From contig JBGVCH010000036.1 in assembly GCA_045226335.1 (NCBI GenBank), positions 1-64,000 on the forward strand: a stretch of 64,000 bases of DNA. The letters run 5' to 3'. The position numbers and the translations under genes are program-made. Of this stretch, positions 33,164-41,280 are shown piece after piece (positions within the stretch are counted from its first letter, which is position 1; each line of letters starts with the position of its first letter). The notes below the pieces were generated by a model, which ran no database searches, had not been told where the DNA came from, and saw only the letters and a list, made by a program, of their open reading frames with translations. This DNA comes from RUG11272 sp045226335. Its GTDB lineage: Bacteria; Bacillota; Clostridia; Christensenellales; Aristaeellaceae.

Positions 33164-36100
33164 ATGATATTCACGGATGAGCAGAAGGCGGCCATCAACG
33201 TGGAAAACGGCACCCTGCTGGTCAGCGCGGCGGCCGGGTCCGGCAAGACGGCGGTGCTGGTGGAGCGCATTTACCGCCTCATCATGGACGACCACCGCCT
33301 GAAGCATATGCTGATCATCACCTTCACCAACGCGGCGGCGGCGGAGATGCGCGCCCGGCTGAACAAGCGCCTCCGGGAGGCGGTGAGGGAGGACCCGGAG
33401 CGCATCGGCCAGGCTCTGGACGACCTGGAGTGCACCCAGATCTCCACCATCCACGGCTTCTGCCAGCAGGTCCTGCGGAATGAGTTCCAGGGGGTCCGCA
33501 TCGATCCCGGCGCCCGGGTCGCGGCCAAGGAGGAGGGGAAAGCCCTCTTTGACCGGGCTTCCCGGGACGCCCTCAACGCCCTGCTGGCGGAGCGGGATCC
33601 GCAGTTTGAAGACTTCGCGGCGGCCTTTGGCGTGCAGAACATGCTGGAATTCTGCGGGAGTCTGCACGAGTTCCTCATGTCCCTGCCCAAACCCTTTGAG
33701 TGGCTGGCGCGGAAGGTGGAGGCGGCGCGGACGGAGGACATGGCATGCCACCCCTGGATGGAAGCGCTGCGGGCATACTGCGTCCGGCAGGCCCGGGGGC
33801 TGCTGGTGGATCTGGAGGCGTACCTGGACCTGTCCGCGGCGCCGGAAGCCCTGCCGGGCATGGCGGTGACGGCGGAGAAGGACCGGGCGGCCCTGGCGCC
33901 CTTTGTCCGGGCGGCGGAGGCCGGGGATGCCGGAGCCATCCTTGCGGCCTGCGGAATCAAATTCCCTACCTCGGCGCGTGTGACGTCCAAAACGCCTGAG
34001 GAGGAAGCGGTGAAAAACCGCTGGACATCGTGCCGGGATGACATCAAAAAACAGATCGGCGGCCTGGCGAAGCGCTTCGCCTTCCTCCTGGCGGACCCGG
34101 AAAAGCTGCGGGATGATCTGCGGCGGGTGACGGGGCATCTCGCGGGCCTGGCGCGGCTCACGGAGGAGACCCACCGGCGCTTCCTGGACCTGAAGCGGGA
34201 GGAGCGGGTCATCGACTTCGCCGACATGGAGCAGATGACTTACGACCTGCTGACGGACCCGTCGGAGCCGGAGTACCGGGAGATTTATCAGAAGGCTTAC
34301 CGGCACATTTTTGTGGATGAGTGCCAGGACATCTCCCAGATCCAGAACGACATCATCATGGCGGTGCACGGGCCGGAGAACAGCCTGTTCATGGTGGGGG
34401 ACGTGAAGCAGAGCATTTACCGCTTCCGCCAGGCGAACCCCACCCTGTTCCTGGACCGGATGCGGACGTACAGCCGGGAGAAGGACGCGGCGGAGCGGGC
34501 GGTCTTCCTGCAGAAGAATTTCCGCTCGACCCCGGCGGTGCTGGACGCAGTGAACGCGGTGTTTGCCCGGGCCATGCAGCGGCAGGTGACGGAGATCGAC
34601 TACACGGCGGAGGATGCCCTGGTCCCGGGCGGCGAAAATACCGACACCACGCCGGTGGAGGTGCATCTCATCCCGGAGGAAGGCCTGAACGCCAGGGAAA
34701 AGGCGGCGGCGGAGGCCGATTTTGCCGTCCGGAGGATCCGCAAACTCCTGGAAGAGGAAAAGCCCGGCGGCGGACACTGGACGTACCGGGACATCGCGAT
34801 CCTGATGCCCCGGGTGGCCAATGTGGGCCAGCAGGTGGCGGCGGCCCTCCGGGACCGGGGCATCCCGGTGTATTTCGACGCGGACGGTACCTATTACGAG
34901 CAGGCGGAGGTCCGGGCCTTCAAGGCGCTGCTGACACTGATGGACGCGCCGGAGAACGACGTGGCCCTGCTGGCGGTGCTGCGGGAGCCGCCCTTCGGCT
35001 TTACGGACGCCATGCTGGCAAAGATCCGGCTCCGGCGGCCGGAGAAGGGCGTGTCCTTCGGGGAGGCCCTGACGGACGCGGCCCAGACGGATACCCGCCT
35101 GGGAGCGCGGTGCCGGGACGCGCTGGACACCCTGGCGGAGTGGCGCTTCCGTCTGGAGACCAGCCGGCTCTTCGATGGTCTCTGGGAGCTGCTGCGGAAG
35201 AGCGGCCTGTACGCCCGGATGGGGGCCCGCAAGGGCGGCGCGGAGCGCCAGGCCAACCTGCGGATCCTGTGCGAGAAGGCGTCGGAGTATGAGGGCCGGG
35301 GCGGCGTGGCGCTCCACGGCTTTCTGGAGCAGCTGGAGCAGGAGGTCTCCGGCGGCGAGGCCGGCAGCGCCCACGAGCTGGGGGCTTCGGAGAATGTGGT
35401 GCGCCTCATGACCATCCACAAATCGAAGGGCCTGGAGTTCCCCGTGGTGCTGTGTCTTCAGCTCAGCGCGTCCATTGAGAAGAAAAGAGCGTCGGACCTG
35501 GCCATGCACCGGGACCTGGGGGTTTGCCTGCCCTTTGTGAACCGGGAGGCGGGCACCAAACGGGCCGTTCCCGGCAGCGAGGCCATCGCCCGGGCCTGCG
35601 CCTTCGACGAGCGGGCCGAGCGCTGCCGCCTGCTCTATGTGGCCATGACCCGGGCGCGGGAACGGCTGATCCTCTCCGGCGTGGAGAAACCGGACAAGGC
35701 CTGCTGGCGGCAGGCTCCGGGTCCGGAGCGGGTGGAGGCGGCGGACAGCATGATGGACTGGGTGATGCAGGCGGTGACGGACCTGCAGCGCGCCGGGGTG
35801 CCATCCCCCTTTGCCCTGACCTGGGAGGATCCCGTCGAGCCGGAGACCGCGGAGGAGCCGGAGGACCGGGAAATCAGTCTCCCCGCCTCCGGGGCTGAGG
35901 GCGGGAGGCTGACCTGGTGGGACGAGCCGCCGCGGCCGGTGGTGTACAGCGCCCTGAAGACCTCCGTCACCAGCCTGGTGCGCCCCAGGCCCCTGCAGAC
36001 GGAGGAGACCGAGGAGGACGCGGCCCTGAAGCGGCTGCCGGAGATCCTGGCTCTGCGGCTGGGAGAGCTCCCCTCCCATCCCGCCTGGATGGAGGAGCGG

Positions 36101-36607
36101 GATACCCGGGGCGCCGACTATGGCATCAGCACCCACCGCTTCCTGTCCCTGGTACCGCTGGAGGAGCTGCGTTTGGCGGGTGTGGGCAATAGGCTGCCCG
36201 TGCTGTCCCGGTGCCGGGAGGACCTCCTGGCGGCCGGGGTGCTGGAGAAGGAGGAGGCCGGCATGATCCGGCTGGACCGGTGCGCGGCCTTCTTTGACGG
36301 CGAACTTGGGCAGCGGCTGCTGGCCTCTCCGCGGGTGAAGCGGGAATGGCGGTTCAACTGGCGCATGCCCGACAGCCCCGTGCTGCTGCAGGGCGTCATC
36401 GACGCGGCCTTCCGGGAGGGGGACGGCTGGGTGCTGCTGGACTACAAGACCGACCGCATCACGGACGAGGCGGCCTTTGTGGATCATCACCGGGAACAGC
36501 TGCGGTGGTATGCCCGGTCTGTGGAGGCAATCAGCGGGGAGACCGTGCGGGAATGCTGGCTGTGGTCCCTGAGTCTCTCAAAAGCCTTCCCGGTGGCCCT
36601 GTTGTGA
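33164..36607 (+). CDS. addA: ATP-dependent helicase/nuclease subunit A
   Basis: This 1147-residue UvrD-like helicase is fused to a nuclease domain and processes double-strand breaks for RecA loading. Seen: FTDEQKAAINVENGTLLVSAAAGSGKTAVLVERI (Q motif and Walker A, residues 3-36), IITFTNAAAAEMR, HIFVDECQDISQIQ (Walker B), GDVKQSIYRFRQA, LMTIHKSKGLEFPVVLC, YVAMTRARERLIL, and the RecB-type nuclease motif LLQGVIDAAFREGDGWVLLDYKTD near the C-terminus. It is slightly shorter than Bacillus AddA (~1230). The partner addB normally precedes addA but is not here; parS site 2 occupies that position. ATG at 33164 after GGGAGGGG. Confidence 0.95.
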   Translation: MIFTDEQKAAINVENGTLLVSAAAGSGKTAVLVERIYRLIMDDHRLKHMLIITFTNAAAAEMRARLNKRLREAVREDPERIGQALDDLECTQISTIHGFCQQVLRNEFQGVRIDPGARVAAKEEGKALFDRASRDALNALLAERDPQFEDFAAAFGVQNMLEFCGSLHEFLMSLPKPFEWLARKVEAARTEDMACHPWMEALRAYCVRQARGLLVDLEAYLDLSAAPEALPGMAVTAEKDRAALAPFVRAAEAGDAGAILAACGIKFPTSARVTSKTPEEEAVKNRWTSCRDDIKKQIGGLAKRFAFLLADPEKLRDDLRRVTGHLAGLARLTEETHRRFLDLKREERVIDFADMEQMTYDLLTDPSEPEYREIYQKAYRHIFVDECQDISQIQNDIIMAVHGPENSLFMVGDVKQSIYRFRQANPTLFLDRMRTYSREKDAAERAVFLQKNFRSTPAVLDAVNAVFARAMQRQVTEIDYTAEDALVPGGENTDTTPVEVHLIPEEGLNAREKAAAEADFAVRRIRKLLEEEKPGGGHWTYRDIAILMPRVANVGQQVAAALRDRGIPVYFDADGTYYEQAEVRAFKALLTLMDAPENDVALLAVLREPPFGFTDAMLAKIRLRRPEKGVSFGEALTDAAQTDTRLGARCRDALDTLAEWRFRLETSRLFDGLWELLRKSGLYARMGARKGGAERQANLRILCEKASEYEGRGGVALHGFLEQLEQEVSGGEAGSAHELGASENVVRLMTIHKSKGLEFPVVLCLQLSASIEKKRASDLAMHRDLGVCLPFVNREAGTKRAVPGSEAIARACAFDERAERCRLLYVAMTRARERLILSGVEKPDKACWRQAPGPERVEAADSMMDWVMQAVTDLQRAGVPSPFALTWEDPVEPETAEEPEDREISLPASGAEGGRLTWWDEPPRPVVYSALKTSVTSLVRPRPLQTEETEEDAALKRLPEILALRLGELPSHPAWMEERDTRGADYGISTHRFLSLVPLEELRLAGVGNRLPVLSRCREDLLAAGVLEKEEAGMIRLDRCAAFFDGELGQRLLASPRVKREWRFNWRMPDSPVLLQGVIDAAFREGDGWVLLDYKTDRITDEAAFVDHHREQLRWYARSVEAISGETVRECWLWSLSLSKAFPVALL

Positions 36608-36689
36608 CGGAAAAGTGGGTTTGACTCGTTGATTATTGCAAAAATGTGGCGCAAAAATGGGTTTCAACGGCAAAAATCGCCATAAAAAC

Positions 36690-36718
36690 TTGACAAAAAG
36701 GGTAAGTTGTGGCATATT
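36690..36718 (+). promoter_or_regulatory. Promoter of the MBL-fold gene
   Basis: Perfect TTGACA (36690-36695), a 17-bp spacer, then CATATT (36713-36718), 66 bp before the ATG. Confidence 0.65.
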
Positions 36719-36783
36719 GGTGGTGAAATTCTCACACTTTCGTATCAGATCGTTCACGGTTTGCGCCGGAGAGGAGGGCCCGC

Positions 36784-37632
36784 ATGGACAAAACGCTGTT
36801 TGTGACTTACTACCTGCACAGCGGGTTTTCCTGTGCCCTCGGCAAGACGCTGCTGATCTTCGACTACTGGCTCGGGGAGCATGGGGAGCTGGCGGAGCGC
36901 AAGCGCATCCAGCCGGAGTTCCTGCGGCGCTTCGACGAGATCTACGTCTTTGTCAGCCACGGCCATCCCGATCACTTCGACCCGGTGATCAACAGCTGGC
37001 AGGGCGTGTTTCCGGTGACCTACATCGTGTCATACGACATGCCGGTGGGCACCCGGGGCAAGCGGATGAAGCCCGGGGACAGCCTGCGCTTCGGGAACCG
37101 CATGGACGTGACGGCCTATGATTCCACGGACCTGGGGGTGTCCTTCCTGGTGACCCTGGACGGGATCCGGATCTTCCACGCCGGGGACCTGAACTTCTGG
37201 CACTGGCGGGAGGAGTCCACGGTGCAGGAGATCGAGGAGGCGGACGCCGCCTTCCGCAAGGCCTGCGCGGCCATTCCCGGCGGCGTGATCGACATCGCGT
37301 TCTTCCCCGTGGACCCGCGCCAGGGCAGGCTTTACGACGCCGGCGCCAACTACTTCATCATGACCGCCAAGCCGCGGCTGCTGGTGCCCATGCACTTCTG
37401 GGGCCGGGCGGAAAACGTGTCCGAGTTTGCCCGCAGGGCCCGCAGCCGGGACACGGAGGTCATCGCCATGGTGCGCCCCGCGGAACAGCTGCAGATCCAG
37501 TTTGACGAGGACGGCTTCATGACGATCTACATCGAGCAGGACACCGGCCCGGCCTTGCCGGAGCGGGACGACGTCTTCGGCGAGACGGACCTCCCGGTGG
37601 ATCTGGGCGGCCTGACCGGCGGCGAGAAGTGA
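36784..37632 (+). CDS. Metallo-beta-lactamase-fold hydrolase
   Basis: This 282-residue protein has the binuclear metal motif HGHPDH in YVFVSHGHPDHFDP at about residues 55-68, a further Asp in IRIFHAGDLNFWHW, and a late His in RLLVPMHFWGR, giving a complete metal site. It resembles UlaG/YtnP-like hydrolases with unknown substrates. Nothing in the neighbourhood indicates a pathway. It has its own promoter, a strong GGAGAGGAGG ribosome binding site and a terminator overlapping its stop codon. Confidence 0.85.
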   Translation: MDKTLFVTYYLHSGFSCALGKTLLIFDYWLGEHGELAERKRIQPEFLRRFDEIYVFVSHGHPDHFDPVINSWQGVFPVTYIVSYDMPVGTRGKRMKPGDSLRFGNRMDVTAYDSTDLGVSFLVTLDGIRIFHAGDLNFWHWREESTVQEIEEADAAFRKACAAIPGGVIDIAFFPVDPRQGRLYDAGANYFIMTAKPRLLVPMHFWGRAENVSEFARRARSRDTEVIAMVRPAEQLQIQFDEDGFMTIYIEQDTGPALPERDDVFGETDLPVDLGGLTGGEK

Positions 37633-37645
37633 CCGCCGGTTTTTC
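37615..37645 (+). terminator. Intrinsic terminator overlapping the MBL gene stop
   Basis: ACCGGCGG (37615-37622) pairs with CCGCCGGT (37633-37640), followed by TTTTT. The loop holds the TGA stop codon. Confidence 0.8.
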
Positions 37646-37680
37646 TGTGCCCGGAAAATGAAGGAAAAATCCCCAGGGAA

Positions 37681-37785
37681 TGTGGACAAATCTGTGGATT
37701 GTGTGGAAAACTTTCACGGATTGAAATAATTTATCCACAAGGAGCCCCTGAAGCTGTGGAAAAACAGGCAAAATCGGTGGACAAC
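37681..37785. other. Dense DnaA-box cluster (strong oriC candidate)
   Basis: Six DnaA-type boxes lie within 105 bp: TGTGGACAA 37681, TGTGGATTG 37693, TGTGGAAAA 37702, perfect TTATCCACA 37731-37739, TGTGGAAAA 37755 and GGTGGACAA 37777. A short AT-rich run (TTGAAATAATTTAT) adjoins the perfect box. The region is non-coding and lies 1.4 kb from parS site 3. Box orientation is mixed, with five on one strand. The box density is what origins show, and the gene-free gap 37633-37936 holds nothing else apart from a terminator and a promoter. Confidence 0.72.
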
Positions 37786-37872
37786 TCCGGGATGGGCTGT
37801 GAACAGGAAAATGCAGGGCGCAAATGTGACAGAATTGTTGTCCGCCCGTAACCGGTTCCGGCGGAAAAACGC

Positions 37873-37902
37873 TTGCCAAGGGCCGGGGATTTATGGTAGA
37901 AT
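37873..37902 (+). promoter_or_regulatory. Promoter of the PASTA-type gene
   Basis: TTGCCA (37873-37878), an 18-bp spacer and TAGAAT (37897-37902), 34 bp before the ATG. Confidence 0.65.
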
Positions 37903-37936
37903 CACGGCGATATGAATCGGTCGGAGGCGAAAAGAC

Positions 37937-39124
37937 ATGACCATTGTCAGCGCGGAAATCCTCGGTGTGCGAACCGGACAGGTCAACGGGAATTACGGGT
38001 CCGCCGCCCAGTACACCGTCCTGATCCAGCGGGATGACGGGAGCCCGGAGATCCGGGAGTGCAGCCTGCAGGACCTGCGGCAGCTGGCTCCGTGGCTGAG
38101 GACGCCCATGTCGGGGCTGAAGGCGCTGACGGAGCGGGTGACGGCCCTGGAGGAAGCGGTCCGCCGGATGACCTGGCAGAACATCGCCGCGGCACACCCC
38201 ATGCCGGAGGTGGTGGGTCTCCCCGGCGATGAGGCCGTGGAGCGGCTGACAGCCGACGGCTTCAGGACGATCCTGCTGCATGAGAGCTCCGGGGGAGCCC
38301 CGGCGGGCAAGGTGTACGCGGCCGTTCGCCGGGAGGACGATCCCATGGCGGTGGAGCTGGACGTGCGCTGCCCCCTGCCGGAGGTGGTGGGCCTGCCGGA
38401 GGAGGAAGCCCTGACCCTGGCCCGGGAGGCGGGTTTCCGGGTGAAAACGGAGGCGGCCCTCACCGAAGAGGACCGGACGGGCGAGGTGGTCTCCGTCAGC
38501 CGGCCGGATCCCTACGGTATGGACGTGACCTTCTCGGTGGCCCGCCGGGTGCCGGAACTGAAGGAAAAGAGCCTGGACGCGGCGCTGCATGAGCTGGAGA
38601 GCCTGGGCATCCCGGTGGCGGGCATCCGCCGGAAGAACGAGCCCGGCGTACCCCTGAACAGCGTCCTCGACTGGCACCGCGCCGGCGGCAGTGCGCTGAC
38701 CCTGGTGGTGGCCAGCGACAAGCCCAACGAGGTCTACACCTGCAGCCAAGTGAAGATCAGCCACCAGATGATGCAGGACTGCGAGGTGGACAGCATCACC
38801 GGCAGCGCGACCTTCCAGTACGAAAAGCGGGACCTGGAGGTGGAGCTGACCACCGTGATCCGGCCCGCCCATTCCCACAGCTGGGTGGCGGTGGCGGAGA
38901 TCTGGATCGACCAGGTCAAGATGAACAACTTCGCCACGCTGCACGACGTGGCCGGCGTGACGTCCGGCGTTCCGCAAAAGCTCCGCCTCACCTACACCCT
39001 GGACCGCGGCCTGAAGACGGAACTTCCGCCCGCCCGGGTCACCCTGCGGCTGTTCACCGAGTTCGGTGACATCCAGAAGTACAACGCCGCCCTGTCCGTG
39101 GACCTGGACTTTGACTGGGAGTGA
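37937..39124 (+). CDS. PASTA-like domain protein, cytoplasmic
   Basis: This 395-residue protein has no signal peptide or membrane helix. Residues ~1-85 contain an unknown domain (SAEILGVRTGQVNGNYGSAAQYTVLIQ) and a short coil. Three PASTA-like repeats follow: PMPEVVGLPGDEAVERLTADGF, PLPEVVGLPEEEALTLAREAGF and RVPELKEKSLDAALHELESLGI. The C-terminal ~150 residues are a beta-rich domain of unknown type. PASTA domains normally sense muropeptides outside the cell, so a signal-less version is odd. It lies between the DnaA-box cluster and parS site 3. Function unknown. Confidence 0.65.
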   Translation: MTIVSAEILGVRTGQVNGNYGSAAQYTVLIQRDDGSPEIRECSLQDLRQLAPWLRTPMSGLKALTERVTALEEAVRRMTWQNIAAAHPMPEVVGLPGDEAVERLTADGFRTILLHESSGGAPAGKVYAAVRREDDPMAVELDVRCPLPEVVGLPEEEALTLAREAGFRVKTEAALTEEDRTGEVVSVSRPDPYGMDVTFSVARRVPELKEKSLDAALHELESLGIPVAGIRRKNEPGVPLNSVLDWHRAGGSALTLVVASDKPNEVYTCSQVKISHQMMQDCEVDSITGSATFQYEKRDLEVELTTVIRPAHSHSWVAVAEIWIDQVKMNNFATLHDVAGVTSGVPQKLRLTYTLDRGLKTELPPARVTLRLFTEFGDIQKYNAALSVDLDFDWE

Positions 39125-39149
39125 GCCCCCGGAATACGGCCGCGCCGAA

Positions 39150-39165
39150 TGTTCCACGTGAAACA
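39150..39165. other. parS site 3
   Basis: TGTTCCACGTGAAACA again matches parS exactly, 26 bp after the PASTA-like gene stop and 47 bp before the esterase start. Confidence 0.93.
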
Positions 39166-39212
39166 TTTTGTTTGTACACATCGGAGTACGGGACGAAAGA
39201 GGAGGAAAAAAC

Positions 39213-40295
39213 ATGAAGAAGGCAAAGCTGCTGGACACGGCGGTGTCCTTTGACCCCTACTGGGGAGAGCCGGACCGCGACGGCGACCAGGGATACGAGT
39301 ACCTGGAGGACGGGCGGGTGAAACTGCGGCTGAAGGCCCCCGGCGCCAGGGAAGTGGCCCTGGACCAGTTTGGCACCATGCACCCCCTGACCCGGGTGTC
39401 GGAGGATATGTGGGAGGGCACGGTCTCCCTGGGCCGCGGCTTCCAGTATTTCTTCCTGAAAATCGACGGGAACGACGTGCTGAGCCCCTACCTGCCCATC
39501 GGCTACGGCTGCTGCCGGCCCATGAACTTCCTGGACGTTCCCGTGCCCGGCGAGGAGGAATGGGGCGAGATGGCGGGGATCCCCCACGGCGCGGTGACCC
39601 GGCACTATGTCTTCTCCACCGTCACCGGCAAGGAGGAGATCTGCCTGGTGTACACGCCGCCGGCCTATGATCCGCAAAAGAAATACCCGGTGCTCTATCT
39701 CCAGCACGGGTACGGGGAGAACGAGACGGGCTGGGTCTATCAGGGCCACGTGGGCCGGATCGCGGACCGCCTGATCCACGAGGGCCGGATGCGGGAGATG
39801 CTGATCGTCATGGGCAACGGCATGACCGCTGCCGACCAGCCCCACATGGGCCGGATGCTGTTCCCGCAGGTGCTGCTGAAGGACCTGATCCCCTTCATCG
39901 AGGCGCGCTATCCGGTGTACACGGACAAGTGGCATCGGGCCATGGCGGGGCTGAGCATGGGCAGCTACCAGACCAGCATCACCACCCTGTCCAACCCGGA
40001 CCTGTTCGGCTACGCGGGCCTGTTCAGCGGGTTCCTGCGCTTCCCCCGGGCCGGTGAGGAGGAGAAACACCTGGCCATCCTGGACACGCCGGAGGTCTTC
40101 AAGGCGGCGTTCCGGGTGTTCTACCGCGCCATGGGCACGGAGGACAATTTCTTCGAGGCCTTTGCCGCGGATGATCAATTTGTCGCGGAAAAGGGCGTGG
40201 ACATGCTCCGCCGCACCTTCCCCGGCGGTCACGACTGGGGCGTGTGGCGCCGCTGCATCCACGACTTCCTGCCCATGCTGTTCACGGAGGACTGA
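39213..40295 (+). CDS. Esterase (CE1/esterase-D-like) with N-terminal CBM48-like domain
   Basis: This 360-residue alpha/beta hydrolase begins with a ~110-residue beta-sandwich region (VKLRLKAPGAREVALDQFG to GRGFQYFFLKIDGNDVLSPY) like the CBM48/E-set domain of feruloyl and acetylxylan esterases. The catalytic part shows YPVLYLQHGYGENETGW, the nucleophile elbow AGLSMGSYQTS, and a late His in FPGGHDWGVWRRCIHDFLP. No signal peptide is seen, so it acts in the cytoplasm, probably on imported acylated oligosaccharides. ATG at 39213 with AGAGGAGG. The substrate is inferred only from family trends. Confidence 0.85.
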   Translation: MKKAKLLDTAVSFDPYWGEPDRDGDQGYEYLEDGRVKLRLKAPGAREVALDQFGTMHPLTRVSEDMWEGTVSLGRGFQYFFLKIDGNDVLSPYLPIGYGCCRPMNFLDVPVPGEEEWGEMAGIPHGAVTRHYVFSTVTGKEEICLVYTPPAYDPQKKYPVLYLQHGYGENETGWVYQGHVGRIADRLIHEGRMREMLIVMGNGMTAADQPHMGRMLFPQVLLKDLIPFIEARYPVYTDKWHRAMAGLSMGSYQTSITTLSNPDLFGYAGLFSGFLRFPRAGEEEKHLAILDTPEVFKAAFRVFYRAMGTEDNFFEAFAADDQFVAEKGVDMLRRTFPGGHDWGVWRRCIHDFLPMLFTED

Positions 40296-40306
40296 CGAAA
40301 ACCAAA

Positions 40307-40342
40307 GCGCGGGAGAGCTGTTCATCGCTCCCCCGCGTTTTT
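40307..40342. terminator. Bidirectional terminator between convergent genes
   Basis: CGCGGGAGAGC pairs with GCTCCCCCGCG around an 8-nt loop, followed by TTTTT on the + strand. It serves the esterase and possibly the opposing secreted zinc-ribbon gene. Confidence 0.8.
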
Positions 40343-40350
40343 CAGTCGCC

Positions 40351-41196
40351 TCAGTTGATATTGAACCGGGCCTCGCCCAGGATGGTGTTGTCGAAGAAGA
40401 TCTTGTAGGTGTAAGTGCCGCTGGGGATGGTGCCCTTCTCGGCCATCAGGGTGGACCAGACATTCTTGAAGTCGTAGGTCTCCCAGTACACATAGCCCCA
40501 CCGCTTGAGGAAATCCTCGTAGGTGTAGTGGAACAGCAGGGGTTCCCCGCTGGGCAGGATGACGGCCATGCGGACATAGAAGGAGTAATCCTGGTTGAGA
40601 TGACTGGTGGAGATCTTGATGGTGGCGCCGTAGATGCTGCTCATGTAGTCCTTGCGCATCTCGTTGCCGGAGAAGGAGTTGACGGTGGAGGACCGGTTGT
40701 TGCGGCGCTGGCGCAGGGAGAAGGTCAGGCGCATGCCGGACACGGTGGTGAAGGCGCGGATGGTGGGATTGTAGTCATACCAGCCCTGCTTCCCGTTGTT
40801 GTCCGTGACGGTGATCCAGTAGCGCTCGCCGGGCACCAGATCCGATTCCAGCCGGGCGCTGGTGGAGTACTGGTAGGTGACCGCGTTCCACCGGATCACG
40901 TCCGCGCCGCTGTTGTAATTGGCGTTGACATAGCCCTGGTAGTCGATCCTGTAGGGCGCGGTGCCGCCGGTCCAGCGGATGGACACCGAGCCGTCGCTCT
41001 CCAGGTCCACGCTGGTCACCGTGGGACCGCCGGATGTGGAGGTCACGGTGGAGGTCGGTTTTTTCGTGCCGCAGTTGGAGCAGAAGTTGCCGCTGTTGGA
41101 CTGTCCGCATTCCGGGCAGTACCAGGTTTCGGCCAGGGCGCTGACGCAGCCGAGGCAGAGGACGAGGGTCAGGACGAGAGCCATGATTCGTTTCAT
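40351..41196 (-). CDS. Secreted protein with N-terminal zinc ribbon
   Basis: This 281-residue protein has a signal peptide (MKRIMALVLTLVLCLGCVSALA) followed immediately by a zinc ribbon, WYCPECGQSNSGNFCSNCG, in the mature N-terminus. Next is a beta-rich region (SVDLESDGSVSIRWTGGTAPYRIDYQGYV, fibronectin-like) and a C-terminal domain ending in a beta strand (TYTYKIFFDNTILGEARFNIN). Zinc ribbons are normally cytoplasmic, so an exported one is unusual; the Cys in the lipobox-like LGCVSALA could alternatively make it a lipoprotein. It lies downstream of, and may share transcripts with, the 998-residue secreted protein, but also has its own promoter. Confidence 0.7.
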   Translation of the reverse strand: MKRIMALVLTLVLCLGCVSALAETWYCPECGQSNSGNFCSNCGTKKPTSTVTSTSGGPTVTSVDLESDGSVSIRWTGGTAPYRIDYQGYVNANYNSGADVIRWNAVTYQYSTSARLESDLVPGERYWITVTDNNGKQGWYDYNPTIRAFTTVSGMRLTFSLRQRRNNRSSTVNSFSGNEMRKDYMSSIYGATIKISTSHLNQDYSFYVRMAVILPSGEPLLFHYTYEDFLKRWGYVYWETYDFKNVWSTLMAEKGTIPSGTYTYKIFFDNTILGEARFNIN

Positions 41197-41226
41197 TTCG
41201 TTTCACCTCCGGGAAATGTTGGTTTG

Positions 41227-41255
41227 ATTCTATCATACCGGGACGGATTCGTCAA
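41227..41255 (-). promoter_or_regulatory. Promoter of the secreted zinc-ribbon gene
   Basis: On the - strand TTGACG (41250-41255), a 17-bp spacer and TAGAAT (41227-41232), 31 bp before the ATG. Confidence 0.7.
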
Positions 41256-41280
41256 TTCTCCGGGACGCTTTTCCACCGTG

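Noticed and set aside
33116..36490. 1124-codon open frame antisense to addA
   Set aside because: Shadow of addA in GC-rich DNA; no motifs.
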